Shown here one piece after another: positions 8,449-18,474 of a stretch of DNA of 64,000 nucleotides. The notes beneath the pieces were generated by a model. It worked only from the letters and a program-made list of their open reading frames with translations. It was not told where the DNA came from and made no database searches. The position numbers and the translations under genes were made by a program. The first letter of the stretch is position 1; every line of letters starts with the position of its first letter. The stretch is from Bacillota bacterium (lineage in GTDB: Bacteria > Bacillota > Clostridia > Acetivibrionales > DSM-1351): assembly GCA_023443515.1 (NCBI GenBank), contig JAEZUC010000111.1:12971-76970 (forward strand). Direction: 5' to 3'.

Positions 8449-11400
8449 TTACATACTACATATTACTAATTCATTTATACTGTTATATTTATTTAAGTCC
8501 TTCTCGGTTAAGCATTTTAGTGTTAATTTAAACATTTCTCCCAAACTAGCCATTGTGTCTTGCAAAAAGGCATCATCCATATACTCCCACTCTACTTCCA
8601 GATATGATTTATTATCAAACAACTGCATATTAAGCATAAACATTCCGTCCATAGGACTTATAGGTTTTGCTTTAACTGGGATTCCAAATAACTCCGAATT
8701 AGTATCCTGCCAAGAATGATATGCTATTAAAGTATCTGTCAAACTAGGCTTTATAGCACCTTTTTTATTTCTTAACCCATAAATAAAGTCTACAGATGCA
8801 TCACTAAATTTTTGTACCTCACGTAAATTGCGGATAAATTTAACCATATAGCTGTTTATACTTTCATTATCATTTACATGCGAATATATCCACAAAGTAT
8901 TAGTTAGCATTGCAACCACATCATTATTTAAATCACTATATTGACGACTTGGTGTTGCAAACACTACATCATTGCCTGCGGTTATAGTATGTAAAAAGCC
9001 TGCATAAGTAATCATTAATCCTTCAAAAGTGGTCATACTATTCTTTTCACACCATTTTCTTAACCTTAAAGTCATCTCTTCATTTACTTTGAATTTGTAA
9101 CAATTATTTTTATGAGAATAGTTTTCTTTTTGAACTTCGTCTAAAGGTAGTTCATTCATTTCATGATAGTCAGCAAAATATTTTTGATAATACTCATTAC
9201 TTTTTTCTTCATTATTTTTATAATTACTTAATGCTTCTTCTACTAGGTCAGCATAATTTGATATTAATTTTTCCTTGCCACCTCTGTAATATAAATCATT
9301 CAAATCTCGAATAATAAGTTTTAAGGATGCACCATCAACAATGATATGATGAAAGTCCATAAATAGCCATCTGTCATTATCACCCTCAATTATGGAAAAT
9401 CTAAAGGGCAGTTCCTCCTTTAAATTAAAAGGCCTGATTAAATTTTCTAAATCCGGTGTTCCATGAATTCTTTCCACCTCAAAATCAACTTCATTTTCTA
9501 TAGTTTGAAATATATCTATTCCTTCAATAGAAAACTTAACTCTCAATGCATCGTGTCTACTAACTAACTTATTTAATGCATCAATTAATAAATCAGCATC
9601 TATTTCCTTCGGCATCTTAATTAACATTGGAATATTATATTTAACAGATTCTTGATTTACGGTAAAATCAATAAAAATTGGTTTTTGTTGATTTAATATT
9701 GGCAGTTTGTTTTTTAAACTTGTTTCTTTATTTTCATTTTCTATTATCTCTTTTGGCTGTAGATTAATAAAGGTAAGTAAATCTTTAATAGTCGCATTCA
9801 TTAGAATATCAACTGCATTAATCTCAACATTAAATTGTTCACTTATATCACTTGCTAAATAAACTGCAGTTAGAGAATCAACACCTAATTCAAAGAAAGA
9901 AACCATTGCATTGTCAATCTCAGCACCTGTTCTTTTTTTTATTATGTCGGCCATCAGCAATTCTTCTTTTGTCTCAAAATTACTTATGTCTATCTTTTCA
10001 TTCTCATTAACACTGCCAACTTCAAAAAGTTCTTTTATCTGCTTATAATCAATCTTGCCATTCTTATTTATTGGCAAATCATCGATAATTTGTATTTGAG
10101 AAAGAACTATATGAGATGGAGCCACTTCTGCGAACTTTTTACGTATTAATTCAGTACTTATCTCTCTTCCAGCCTTCAAAGTAATACAGCAGCAGATTTC
10201 CTTCCCCCCCTGCAAATTGGACACAATACAAGTTACTGCTTTCTCAATTTCAGGAATCCTTTTTAAGAAGATTTCCACTGCATCTAGTTCTATACGATAA
10301 CCTCTTATTTTTACCTGTCGGTCCTGTCTTCCTAAAAAGTGTAAATTCTTATTAATATCTTCCCTAACTAAATCGCCGGTTTTGTATAGCTTGCCTCCTT
10401 CAAAAGGATTGTCTATAAAACGTTCCTCATTTAATTGTTTATTATTTACATATCCCTTAGCAACACCTTTTCCTCCTATATACAGCTCACCTACTTCCCC
10501 GTCTTTGACAGGATTTAAATCTTCATCAAGCACATATACACATACGTTTTTGATAGGTTTTCCAATTGGAATAACTTGTCCATTATTTTTAACACTTATT
10601 TTATATACTGTGGAAAATGTTGTACACTCAGTAGGTCCATAACCATTAAATACTGTTATTTCATTACAAGCATCTAATACTCTGTCTACATGGTCAGGGT
10701 TAACAACATCCCCCCCAACAATTAATTCTTTAACACCTTCAAATGTCTCTGGTTTCTTTTCTGCCACAATACTAAAAAGAGGTGATGTCAACCACATGGT
10801 AGTGACTTTATAGTTACAAATCACATTACCCAAATACTTAAGGTCTGTTATTCTCTGATTTTCTATAAGTATAAGAGTACCTCCATTTAATAAAGTTCCC
10901 CATACATCAAAGGTTGAGGCATCAAAGGTAGGGGCTCCTGTCTGCAACATTCTAACAGTTTCATCCAGCTTTACGTAATTTGATTCCACTGTTAGATTTA
11001 AAATATTATCATGTGTAACGCCTACACCTTTTGGTATTCCCGTAGTTCCAGAAGTAAACATAATATATGCTAATGAATCTGGTTCTAAATCTTTTAATTG
11101 ATACTCATTTTCAAGGTTTTTTAAGGATAAAATATTTTTAGTATTAACAAAAGAAAATTTAATATCTTCATCTGTAAGTATTAGTTGCATATCTACACTA
11201 TTAGATAATTGTTCTATATATTCCGGTGAATTTTTCACATCTAAGGGAACATATACTGCTCCCATAGTTACTAGTGCCAACATAGAAACAATCCAGTTAA
11301 ACTTTTCCTTACATAGTATGCCAACTCTATCTCCAATTTTTACATCATATTCAGAAAGATTTTTACATAATAAAGCTTCTTTCTCCTTGAGCTCATTATA

Positions 11401-11490
11401 TGTTACTGATTCACCACCACTAATTATGGCGATATTATCCTTATACCTGTCTGATATATAATCAAATCTGCTTTTAATAGTATTATTCAT
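8449..11490 (-). CDS. NRPS-B: A(Val) - T - C
   Basis: About 1013 residues. The adenylation domain (FTSGTTGIPKG near 150, GYGPTECTT near 283) has the hand-read code DAFWIGGTFK, a textbook Val code. The carrier domain has GVDSLTAV near 537. A complete condensation domain ends the protein, with intact HHIIVDG near 717. The ATG at 11490 is preferred: the upstream in-frame GTG at 11502 overlaps the only GAGG site. It starts 4 bases after the upstream ATP-grasp stop, implying translational coupling. Ending in C means its Val-loaded carrier donates directly to the carrier of the next protein, NRPS-C (Ser), so a Val-Ser bond is the simplest prediction. Confidence 0.92.
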   Translation of the reverse strand: MNNTIKSRFDYISDRYKDNIAIISGGESVTYNELKEKEALLCKNLSEYDVKIGDRVGILCKEKFNWIVSMLALVTMGAVYVPLDVKNSPEYIEQLSNSVDMQLILTDEDIKFSFVNTKNILSLKNLENEYQLKDLEPDSLAYIMFTSGTTGIPKGVGVTHDNILNLTVESNYVKLDETVRMLQTGAPTFDASTFDVWGTLLNGGTLILIENQRITDLKYLGNVICNYKVTTMWLTSPLFSIVAEKKPETFEGVKELIVGGDVVNPDHVDRVLDACNEITVFNGYGPTECTTFSTVYKISVKNNGQVIPIGKPIKNVCVYVLDEDLNPVKDGEVGELYIGGKGVAKGYVNNKQLNEERFIDNPFEGGKLYKTGDLVREDINKNLHFLGRQDRQVKIRGYRIELDAVEIFLKRIPEIEKAVTCIVSNLQGGKEICCCITLKAGREISTELIRKKFAEVAPSHIVLSQIQIIDDLPINKNGKIDYKQIKELFEVGSVNENEKIDISNFETKEELLMADIIKKRTGAEIDNAMVSFFELGVDSLTAVYLASDISEQFNVEINAVDILMNATIKDLLTFINLQPKEIIENENKETSLKNKLPILNQQKPIFIDFTVNQESVKYNIPMLIKMPKEIDADLLIDALNKLVSRHDALRVKFSIEGIDIFQTIENEVDFEVERIHGTPDLENLIRPFNLKEELPFRFSIIEGDNDRWLFMDFHHIIVDGASLKLIIRDLNDLYYRGGKEKLISNYADLVEEALSNYKNNEEKSNEYYQKYFADYHEMNELPLDEVQKENYSHKNNCYKFKVNEEMTLRLRKWCEKNSMTTFEGLMITYAGFLHTITAGNDVVFATPSRQYSDLNNDVVAMLTNTLWIYSHVNDNESINSYMVKFIRNLREVQKFSDASVDFIYGLRNKKGAIKPSLTDTLIAYHSWQDTNSELFGIPVKAKPISPMDGMFMLNMQLFDNKSYLEVEWEYMDDAFLQDTMASLGEMFKLTLKCLTEKDLNKYNSINELVICSM

Positions 11491-11494
11491 AATT

Positions 11495-12754
11495 TTATTC
11501 ACCTCGTTCTGTGGTAAATTTAGGAGTTATGGTATTTCTCACAATATTAATTGTTTCTTCAAATTGTTCAAAATCTTCTGCATCCCCATAAACAACTCCT
11601 ATATTATTCTCAGTGCCTAACCTATAGTCAACAATGTCACCTATAGATTTTCTAATGTTAACATGCGCAATATTTGGCATGCTCTTTATCTTCTCTAGCC
11701 CTTCTATTCCAGAAAATACTGCGTTTTCTACCGCAGGGGCTTCCAGAAAAATTTCAAAAAAAACCTTTGATAATGAATCTACATTTAAATTCATATCAAC
11801 CTTACGCCCAAGCGCTATCATCAAAGCAACCTTTACCAAATCAATACCTGAAGCTCTTTTTATTATTTCAGATACATATCCACCCAGCCTTCCGTTGACT
11901 TCAATAATTCTTGGACCCTGATCTGTTAATTTTATCTCTGTGTGAGTTATTCCCTCAGTTATACCTAAAGCTTTAATTGCTTTTGCTTCTACCTCTAAGA
12001 TTTTTTCTGCCAATTCCTTTGAAAATGGATGTGGCACAAACATTCCAGTTTCTGAAAAATTATTTGTTAAAGGTAACTTTGCGGTAATACAAACCTGCTT
12101 TGATTCATTATCCTGATGAATAGATTCAACAGATACATAGTCACCATAATATTTATCTTTTAAAGCAGCATTACCCTCTAAAAATTCTTCAAGTACATAT
12201 TCAAGGTTCTCCGGGAATTCAAATAAAGTTCTTTTAACTTCAGTCAATGATAATACCTTTCTGGTCCATTTGCTGCCTGCTCCTGTTCGTGGTTTTAAAA
12301 TAGCCGGGAATCCGACTTTTTCACAATTGATTTCATAGTTTTCTCTATTTATGATAGTATGTTTAACAACATTTATATTATCTTGTGCTAAAGACTCTCT
12401 TTGTTTATATTTATCTGTCAGTGCGTTTACAGTTTCTAGAGAATGTCCCGGGAAATTCATTCTCTCGCATAATTCAGCTATTATTTTTAATTTATATTCA
12501 CTAAATGTTAGAATTCCTTTTACATTCTCTTTCTTAAGAATTTCTATAATTTCTTCTTCATTAAGACCTGATATATCATAAGAAATTACATATTTCGTTA
12601 ATAGCTGAATTTCTTTTTTATCGTTTTCGTTGCAAGCCTCATCAAATAAAATAACAATTTCACAGACTCCTAAAGAAGCCGCCTTTATTGTTAAGGGCGA
12701 CGCTGAACCTGTCGCATATACAACTGCAAGCTTATCAGATACAGACTTAATCAT
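11495..12754 (-). CDS. ATP-grasp ligase (amino acid / peptide ligase type)
   Basis: A 419-residue ATP-grasp protein. Visible parts are the lysine-containing nucleotide loop FPAILKPRTGAGSKW and the metal-binding segment IIEVNGRLGG, as in carboxylate-amine ligases of the BacD/carbamoyl-phosphate-synthase-large-chain group. Such enzymes activate a carboxylate as acyl phosphate and join it to an amine. The gene overlaps NRPS-A by 8 bases (ATGATTAA) and runs nearly into NRPS-B, so it is expressed stoichiometrically with the assembly line. Likely role, inferred: adding an amino acid to, or capping, the peptide independently of carrier proteins. GGAGG lies 8 bases before the ATG. Confidence 0.85.
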   Translation of the reverse strand: MIKSVSDKLAVVYATGSASPLTIKAASLGVCEIVILFDEACNENDKKEIQLLTKYVISYDISGLNEEEIIEILKKENVKGILTFSEYKLKIIAELCERMNFPGHSLETVNALTDKYKQRESLAQDNINVVKHTIINRENYEINCEKVGFPAILKPRTGAGSKWTRKVLSLTEVKRTLFEFPENLEYVLEEFLEGNAALKDKYYGDYVSVESIHQDNESKQVCITAKLPLTNNFSETGMFVPHPFSKELAEKILEVEAKAIKALGITEGITHTEIKLTDQGPRIIEVNGRLGGYVSEIIKRASGIDLVKVALMIALGRKVDMNLNVDSLSKVFFEIFLEAPAVENAVFSGIEGLEKIKSMPNIAHVNIRKSIGDIVDYRLGTENNIGVVYGDAEDFEQFEETINIVRNTITPKFTTERGE

Positions 12755-15542
12755 TTAATAAGCCTCCAGCCTTTTTTTCCAAGAACATCTTCATCTTTCT
12801 AGGAGTAGAATTTATATAAACATCTTTTAATTTCAATGTACTATCTATTCTCTTTTTAAGTTCAGAAACCAGCTCTACAGCTAAAATTGAATTTCCTCCG
12901 GATCTAAAGAATTCATCATCCTCTGAAACTTCACTGTCTAATACCTGACTCCATATTTCAAGACATAAATCAGACTCATTTTTAGTTATTTCTTTATTTT
13001 TAATATGTACTTTATCAGCATTAGCTAATAATTGCTTGTAATCAACTTTACCGTTTATAGTCATTGGGAATTCTTCAACACTAATTATTTTTGTTGGAAT
13101 CATATATAAAGGTAATTTTTTAGCCAAGTATTTTTCACTTTCTTCTTGAGTATGTTCTTCGCTTACCTTAATAAATGCATATATCTGCTTCTTTGCTGCA
13201 TCATTCTCATCAACGTTGAATACAGAAACTACTGCTTCCTTTACATAAGGTATCTTCAAAAGGTTATTTTTTATTTCATCAAGTTCAATTCTAAACCCTC
13301 TAATCTTTACCTGATTATCAATTCTGCCTAAATAATCGACACTGCCATCTGCTCTAAATCTTCCTAAATCTCCACTTCTATACCACTTCTTGTTGTTTTC
13401 ATCTATGACAAACTTTTCTTTATTTAATTCATCCCTATTTAAATATCCGTTAGCTACACCAACTCCGCTAACCCATATTTCTCCTTCCATTCCAACAAGG
13501 CATAATTCGCCTTCTTTATTTCTAATTGAAATTTCCCATCCGGTGATAGCTTTTCCTACTGACAAAGCAAGATAATCCTGTTCTCTGGCATGTACATTTC
13601 TAGATGTAACGTGAATAGTAGTTTCTGTTATACCATACATATTTACAACTCTGCACTTAGTAGATGGATATCTCTTAAACCATACCTCTAATTTTGAAGT
13701 GTCCAAAGCCTCTCCACCAAAAATAACTAGCCTAATTGATGTTAACTGTGCTCCTCTATTTTCCAAATCTACTTTTTCTAATGCGTAGAACGATGCCGGT
13801 GTTTGATTAAATACGGTAACTTGCTTATCTATTAATAATGAATATAAATCATAATGGGATTTAGCTGTTTCTCTTGGAACTACAACTAATGTTCCCCCGG
13901 TTAATAAACATCCCCACATTTCCCAAACAGAGAAGTCAAATGAATATGAATGGAACATTGTCCATACATCAGTTTCATTTAAATCAAATTCACCTTTAAC
14001 GGAGTTTACTAAAGCTAGAATGTTTTTAGATGGAATACTTACTCCCTTTGGATTTCCGGTTGTTCCTGAAGTATAAATAACATATCCATTTTCTTGTGGA
14101 TTCTCAGGTAACTCTATGTCTTTTACTAAATCTTCATCCTTACAGCTACATAATTTATCATAAGATATGTTCTTTATTTCTGTGCCAAAGGTATCCTCAG
14201 ACAAATTACTGATTACATAACCTGCTCCTGAATCTTCTACTATAAAGGATAATCTTTCAAATGGATAATTAGTATCAACTGGAATATAAACTGCTCCAGC
14301 CTTGATAATTGCCTGAATTAAAATAATTAATTTTTCATCATATGGAATTGAAACAACTATTTTCTCTCCGGCTTTTACTCCTTTAGCTAATAAATTCTTA
14401 GCCACAATATCGCTTTTCTCTGATAATTCAGAATAGTTAATATTAACATTTTTATAGGATACTGCTATTCTTTCCGGATACTTATTAGCAACCTCATTAA
14501 TTACCTTTACAATGTTGTAATTAGGATAATTTTCTTTAGCCCTTTTATCCTCGGCAGTTTCTGCAAATTCTCTGTATATCTTTTTATTAAAATTTAACTT
14601 ATTTAATGAACTAATTGTATGCTCCTGCGTATGATTAATTTCATTTAAATATAAAACAAACAACTCTGTGAACTGTTCCAACACTACTTTGTTTGCAATC
14701 TTTTCACTTGCCATGACTCTAATATTTCTTACATCTCCATTATTTTCAGTCACGCATAAAGTAAGTGGGTAAACAGCTGTTAAAAACGGATAATATTCAC
14801 AGTTATCATCTATTGCATCAGTAAAGATCACTCCACTTTCAAAAAAATCTAATGCTTCTTTATTTAAATCCTCTTCTTCAATAAACTTTATTGATTGATT
14901 TTCATCAGTAATAGCAGCTTTTACCTTTTCAAATTCAGATGTATTTTCTTTAATTAGTACCTTTGCACTACTTGGTTTATATTTATATAATGTTGCCATT
15001 AAAGCTGTAATAATATTATCTTTACTACATTCTTTAATTTCTTTAACATTATCACTGTTAATGTCTATACTATTGCATTTGGTAAAAATTTGTTGAGAAT
15101 CCCAGCTTGGCACTCCAAAGCTTAGCGTAGAAGAAGGATTATAGATTCTTTCATTTCCTATATTATTTTTTTCAAATACATTATTCATTCCCATAATATA
15201 TTTATATAAATTTACTATTTTACTGTAAGGAACTGTTCTATTATCCGCTATAATTATTAAAACAGCTTTATCTTCCCTTTCTATATCTAAAACTACTCTT
15301 ATTTTATTTGTATGTCCTATTGAACGGTTTATTTCTTTTTTAATAAATTCTTCTTTTTTTTCGTAAAGGCTATTGTCTTCCACCACTGAATATATAATTG
15401 TATTTAAGACTTTATCGTTCTTTATAGACTCCATTTTTTTTATTATTGACTTTATAACATTCTCATCACTATACTTCATCACAAAAGTATTAGTTGTTTT
15501 ATCATTTTCTCTTTCAATTTTAGAATTAATAATAACTTTCAA
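12747..15542 (-). CDS. NRPS-A: degenerate C - A(Thr) - T
   Basis: A 931-residue synthetase. Residues 1-335 are condensation-like in length and position but have no HHxxxDG; the equivalent stretch reads ADNRTVPYSK, so this domain is probably inactive. The adenylation domain (YTSGTTGNPKG near 496, SFDFSVWEM near 536, MYGITETT near 636) gives the hand-read code DFWNIGMIHK, one conservative change from the classic Thr code. The carrier domain has GGNSILAV near 882 and ends the protein. Translation appears to start at TTG (15542) behind GGGAGG. With no active C domain, this enzyme probably loads the starter Thr or supplies Thr in trans to the A-less terminal module of NRPS-C. Confidence 0.9.
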   Translation of the reverse strand: MKVIINSKIERENDKTTNTFVMKYSDENVIKSIIKKMESIKNDKVLNTIIYSVVEDNSLYEKKEEFIKKEINRSIGHTNKIRVVLDIEREDKAVLIIIADNRTVPYSKIVNLYKYIMGMNNVFEKNNIGNERIYNPSSTLSFGVPSWDSQQIFTKCNSIDINSDNVKEIKECSKDNIITALMATLYKYKPSSAKVLIKENTSEFEKVKAAITDENQSIKFIEEEDLNKEALDFFESGVIFTDAIDDNCEYYPFLTAVYPLTLCVTENNGDVRNIRVMASEKIANKVVLEQFTELFVLYLNEINHTQEHTISSLNKLNFNKKIYREFAETAEDKRAKENYPNYNIVKVINEVANKYPERIAVSYKNVNINYSELSEKSDIVAKNLLAKGVKAGEKIVVSIPYDEKLIILIQAIIKAGAVYIPVDTNYPFERLSFIVEDSGAGYVISNLSEDTFGTEIKNISYDKLCSCKDEDLVKDIELPENPQENGYVIYTSGTTGNPKGVSIPSKNILALVNSVKGEFDLNETDVWTMFHSYSFDFSVWEMWGCLLTGGTLVVVPRETAKSHYDLYSLLIDKQVTVFNQTPASFYALEKVDLENRGAQLTSIRLVIFGGEALDTSKLEVWFKRYPSTKCRVVNMYGITETTIHVTSRNVHAREQDYLALSVGKAITGWEISIRNKEGELCLVGMEGEIWVSGVGVANGYLNRDELNKEKFVIDENNKKWYRSGDLGRFRADGSVDYLGRIDNQVKIRGFRIELDEIKNNLLKIPYVKEAVVSVFNVDENDAAKKQIYAFIKVSEEHTQEESEKYLAKKLPLYMIPTKIISVEEFPMTINGKVDYKQLLANADKVHIKNKEITKNESDLCLEIWSQVLDSEVSEDDEFFRSGGNSILAVELVSELKKRIDSTLKLKDVYINSTPRKMKMFLEKKAGGLLND

Positions 15543-15563
15543 AACTGCTCCCTCCCCACATAT

Positions 15564-16391
15564 CTATTTAACAGAATATCCTGCATCTACTGTTATTCTA
15601 GCTCCTGTAACTTTTTTAGATTCATCACTTGCAAGCCATATCATAGTATTAGCTACATCTATTGGTGAAACTACCGAATTCATAGCTACAGACTCCAAAT
15701 CAACCTCTTCTTGCTCTCCAATTTCAAGACCTAAAGAATCTGCTACGGCAGATGTCATGTTTCCATCTAACTCCTCATCATCAAATACCGGTCCCGGACA
15801 AATAGCATTTACTCTGATGTTATTTTCAGCATAATCTAATGCTGCTGATTTAGTTAATCCGACAACTCCATGTTTTGATGCTACATATCCGACAAAATAC
15901 TTGTATCCCAAAAGGCCAGCTGTAGACGCTATATTTACTATACTTCCGGTGTTTTCTTTAATCATAAATGGAACAACAGCTTTTATTAATCTCCATTGAC
16001 CTGAAAGATTTATATTTAAATATGTATCCCATTCTTCACATGTATATAGATGTGTTACCTTACCTGCCGGAGCACCTATTGCAGCATTATTAACTAGGAC
16101 ATCGATTCTACCAAACCTATCAATTCCTTCATTAACTAATTCAGTCACTTCATCATAATTACATATATTGGCAGTTTTAATAAATACACTAGCTCCCTTT
16201 TGTCTACATACGTCTCCAGTATGTTGTAACTGCTTGACAGATGACAAATGATATGGAACAGTCTTAACATCTTGTCCAATATCAGTGAGTATTAAATCAG
16301 CACCTTCTTCTGCAGCTCTTATGGCACAAGCTCTTCCGATTCCTCTACCGGCGCCTGTAATTAAAACAACTTTATCTTTTAATTGATTCAT
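15564..16391 (-). CDS. short-chain dehydrogenase/reductase with extra N-terminal insertion
   Basis: About 275 residues with SDR landmarks: TGAGRGIG dinucleotide loop, VNNAAIG, a Ser in IASTAGLLG and the catalytic YVASK. After the second strand it carries an insertion (GQDVKTVPYHLSSVKQLQHT) not found in classical SDRs. This resembles the insert of the mycofactocin-coupled/carveol-dehydrogenase-like subgroup, which binds its NAD cofactor tightly. I chose the second ATG (16391) because GGGG lies 8 bases upstream; the ATG at 16397 is only 2 bases from it. It sits between the type II thioesterase and NRPS-A and probably oxidises or reduces a hydroxyl or keto group of a building block or product. 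The substrate is unknown. Confidence 0.85.
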   Translation of the reverse strand: MNQLKDKVVLITGAGRGIGRACAIRAAEEGADLILTDIGQDVKTVPYHLSSVKQLQHTGDVCRQKGASVFIKTANICNYDEVTELVNEGIDRFGRIDVLVNNAAIGAPAGKVTHLYTCEEWDTYLNINLSGQWRLIKAVVPFMIKENTGSIVNIASTAGLLGYKYFVGYVASKHGVVGLTKSAALDYAENNIRVNAICPGPVFDDEELDGNMTSAVADSLGLEIGEQEEVDLESVAMNSVVSPIDVANTMIWLASDESKKVTGARITVDAGYSVK

Positions 16392-16407
16392 TTTCATTAC
16401 CCCAATT

Positions 16408-17130
16408 CTAATTTATATCATTAATAGTGTTTTTGATGATTTCTATGGTTTCTTGTGGGTTATCACATATATATAAATGCTCACCGGATACTTTGAAAAT
16501 TTCAAAATCTTTAGTTGTATATTCACACCATAATTCAACTTCACTTTTAGCTACAAATTTATCATTTTCAGCATATATAGCCCTTATAGGAACACCTATC
16601 CTATCATTTTCTCTGGTCTTGTATTTGATATCCATCTCAAAGTCTGCCTTAAATCCCGGTAATAACAATTCTCTTAGTTCAGGAATTGCAAATGCTTCAT
16701 TTTTAAAGCCGGTAAGTTTTTCTACTCCAGCTATAAATTTATCATCATCCTCAAGATCCAAACCATATTCTCTTTTACTTCCAGGTGTATAGGCTGCACT
16801 TACAAATAAATATTTCACATCTATTTCTTGGCAGCTTTCTAAACGTTTAATAACCTCAAATGCCAGTACCGATCCCAAAAAGCAATGTCCAAAAAATGCA
16901 ACACTGAAACCACTATATTCTTTCATAATCAAATCAGCAAAATCATCTGCGGCTTTATTTATATCTTTATATGGTTCTTCATCAATTAATCTTTCTCTTC
17001 CTGGCAGCTGAATAGGTATAACTTCAACATTTTCATCAAATGAGTCCTCCCATCCACTAAATACACTCACTCCTGCCCCCCCAAAAGGAAAACAAAATAG
17101 TTTAAGCTTTGTTTTTTCTCCATTAATCAT
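16408..17130 (-). CDS. type II thioesterase with unusual GHCFLG nucleophile loop
   Basis: A 240-residue alpha/beta hydrolase of the type II (editing) thioesterase family: FPFGGAG near the N-terminus, PGRERL, a putative acid in AENDKF and His in SGEHLYI. Such proteins clear misloaded carrier domains. The nucleophile elbow reads GHCFLGSVLAFE near residue 84, where GHSxG(x)xxAFE is usual: Cys replaces Ser, and there is one extra residue before the second Gly. The nucleotides are unambiguous and in frame. Its start overlaps the MFS gene stop (ATGA), so the two are coupled. Role by context: proofreading or release in the NRPS pathway. Confidence 0.85.
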   Translation of the reverse strand: MINGEKTKLKLFCFPFGGAGVSVFSGWEDSFDENVEVIPIQLPGRERLIDEEPYKDINKAADDFADLIMKEYSGFSVAFFGHCFLGSVLAFEVIKRLESCQEIDVKYLFVSAAYTPGSKREYGLDLEDDDKFIAGVEKLTGFKNEAFAIPELRELLLPGFKADFEMDIKYKTRENDRIGVPIRAIYAENDKFVAKSEVELWCEYTTKDFEIFKVSGEHLYICDNPQETIEIIKNTINDIN

Positions 17131-18443
17131 ATTGCATCCGCCTCCATTTCCTCTATATTTTTAGTTTCATCTATTGCTACTGTCTTAGTTAAATAATCTT
17201 TTCCAAAGACAAATTTTCTTCCCATAACAAAAGAAATTAATGCATAGGTAATGAGAATTGCACTAGCTGTTAATAAACCATATGCTATTGAAACATCGCT
17301 CATTTTAGAAACCAAAAGTACTAATACAATTGTTAAACAGGATACTAAAAAATTCTTAATTGAATTAATTCTCCCTTTAATTCTTCCTATACATCTCTTT
17401 TGAAGGTTTGTACTAAAAATTGTGATTGAAAAAGAATTTGATATTCCGTACAGAATCATTAGTAAAAAAGTAGCAATTAAATTTATCCGAAAACTCACTA
17501 CCACTAGAATTAATCCTTGGACTAAAACGCCTACAACCGCTGAATTATTAACGCCCAGTTTTTTAGATACTACAGTTATAATTAAAACAGCAACCATTGA
17601 ACCTATTGCAAAGCCACAATCAAATAATGAAATATTAAAACTATTATTATCATAAAATGCTATAACCATAGGCACCAGCAATACATTAAAAAAGTTTACG
17701 GCCAAATAATCTCCCGTAGAGGCAAATAAATGTCCAAGCATACTTTTTTCTTTTTTTAAACACTTATATATATCTTTCCAGTCAATAAAGAATTCTTTTA
17801 CCACTGATGCAACAGCACCATATTTTTTAGGAAGTTCCTCAAATTTATTAAGACTAACACAGCTAAAAATAAAAGCTGATGCAAAAAATGTTAAACCATC
17901 AATAACTAATGCTACTGCCGGATTAAAATAATAAATAATGACTGCTACAGTTGCACTTCCACATAGCTGTCCTGTTTGAAACAAAGTGGCAATTACTCCA
18001 TTAGATTTTAATAATAGGTCTTTATCTTGAATTATTTCAGGGAGTATGCAAAAATTAGCTGTACCAAAAAATGGATTTATTATGTAAACAAAAACCAAGG
18101 ATATAACCAAATAATAAACTCCATAATTACTAAATAAGCACATAAGACCACTGGTTAAAATAAGAAATCCTCTTGCTATATCGCTGATAACAATAACTTT
18201 CTTTGGATTATTTCTATCTACCACAGCACCTGATATGAACTGTACTAAAAACATTACAATATATTGAACTATCAGTACGCCTCCAAAAGCCATGGCACTA
18301 TTTGTTTTATCATATGCCAATTTACTTACGGCTATTAGATGCATTCCATTTCCAATATTACTTATTAATGTTGCTAATGCTATTAGCTTTACTGGTTTTG
18401 GAAAATCTCTTATCACCTTTAAAAAATCCTTACTTGACTTCAT
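17127..18443 (-). CDS. MFS transporter (EntS/MFS_3-like exporter)
   Basis: A 438-residue integral membrane protein with about 12 hydrophobic segments in two halves. Its first loop reads SGAVVDRNNPKKV, the loop 2-3 motif of the major facilitator superfamily (compare GxLaDrxgRrr). Similarity of layout is to the siderophore/peptide exporters of the EntS type. AGGAG lies 7 bases before the ATG. It overlaps the thioesterase gene by 4 bases and follows an ATP-grasp gene by 31 bases, so it is part of the NRPS operon. It probably exports the peptide or gives self-protection. Confidence 0.85.
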   Translation of the reverse strand: MKSSKDFLKVIRDFPKPVKLIALATLISNIGNGMHLIAVSKLAYDKTNSAMAFGGVLIVQYIVMFLVQFISGAVVDRNNPKKVIVISDIARGFLILTSGLMCLFSNYGVYYLVISLVFVYIINPFFGTANFCILPEIIQDKDLLLKSNGVIATLFQTGQLCGSATVAVIIYYFNPAVALVIDGLTFFASAFIFSCVSLNKFEELPKKYGAVASVVKEFFIDWKDIYKCLKKEKSMLGHLFASTGDYLAVNFFNVLLVPMVIAFYDNNSFNISLFDCGFAIGSMVAVLIITVVSKKLGVNNSAVVGVLVQGLILVVVSFRINLIATFLLMILYGISNSFSITIFSTNLQKRCIGRIKGRINSIKNFLVSCLTIVLVLLVSKMSDVSIAYGLLTASAILITYALISFVMGRKFVFGKDYLTKTVAIDETKNIEEMEADAI

Positions 18444-18474
18444 TCTATTTTCTCCTCTTTATAAGATAAAATTT

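Noticed and set aside
11490..11502. GTG start for NRPS-B at 11502
   Set aside because: It would overlap its own ribosome site; the ATG at 11490 is better placed.
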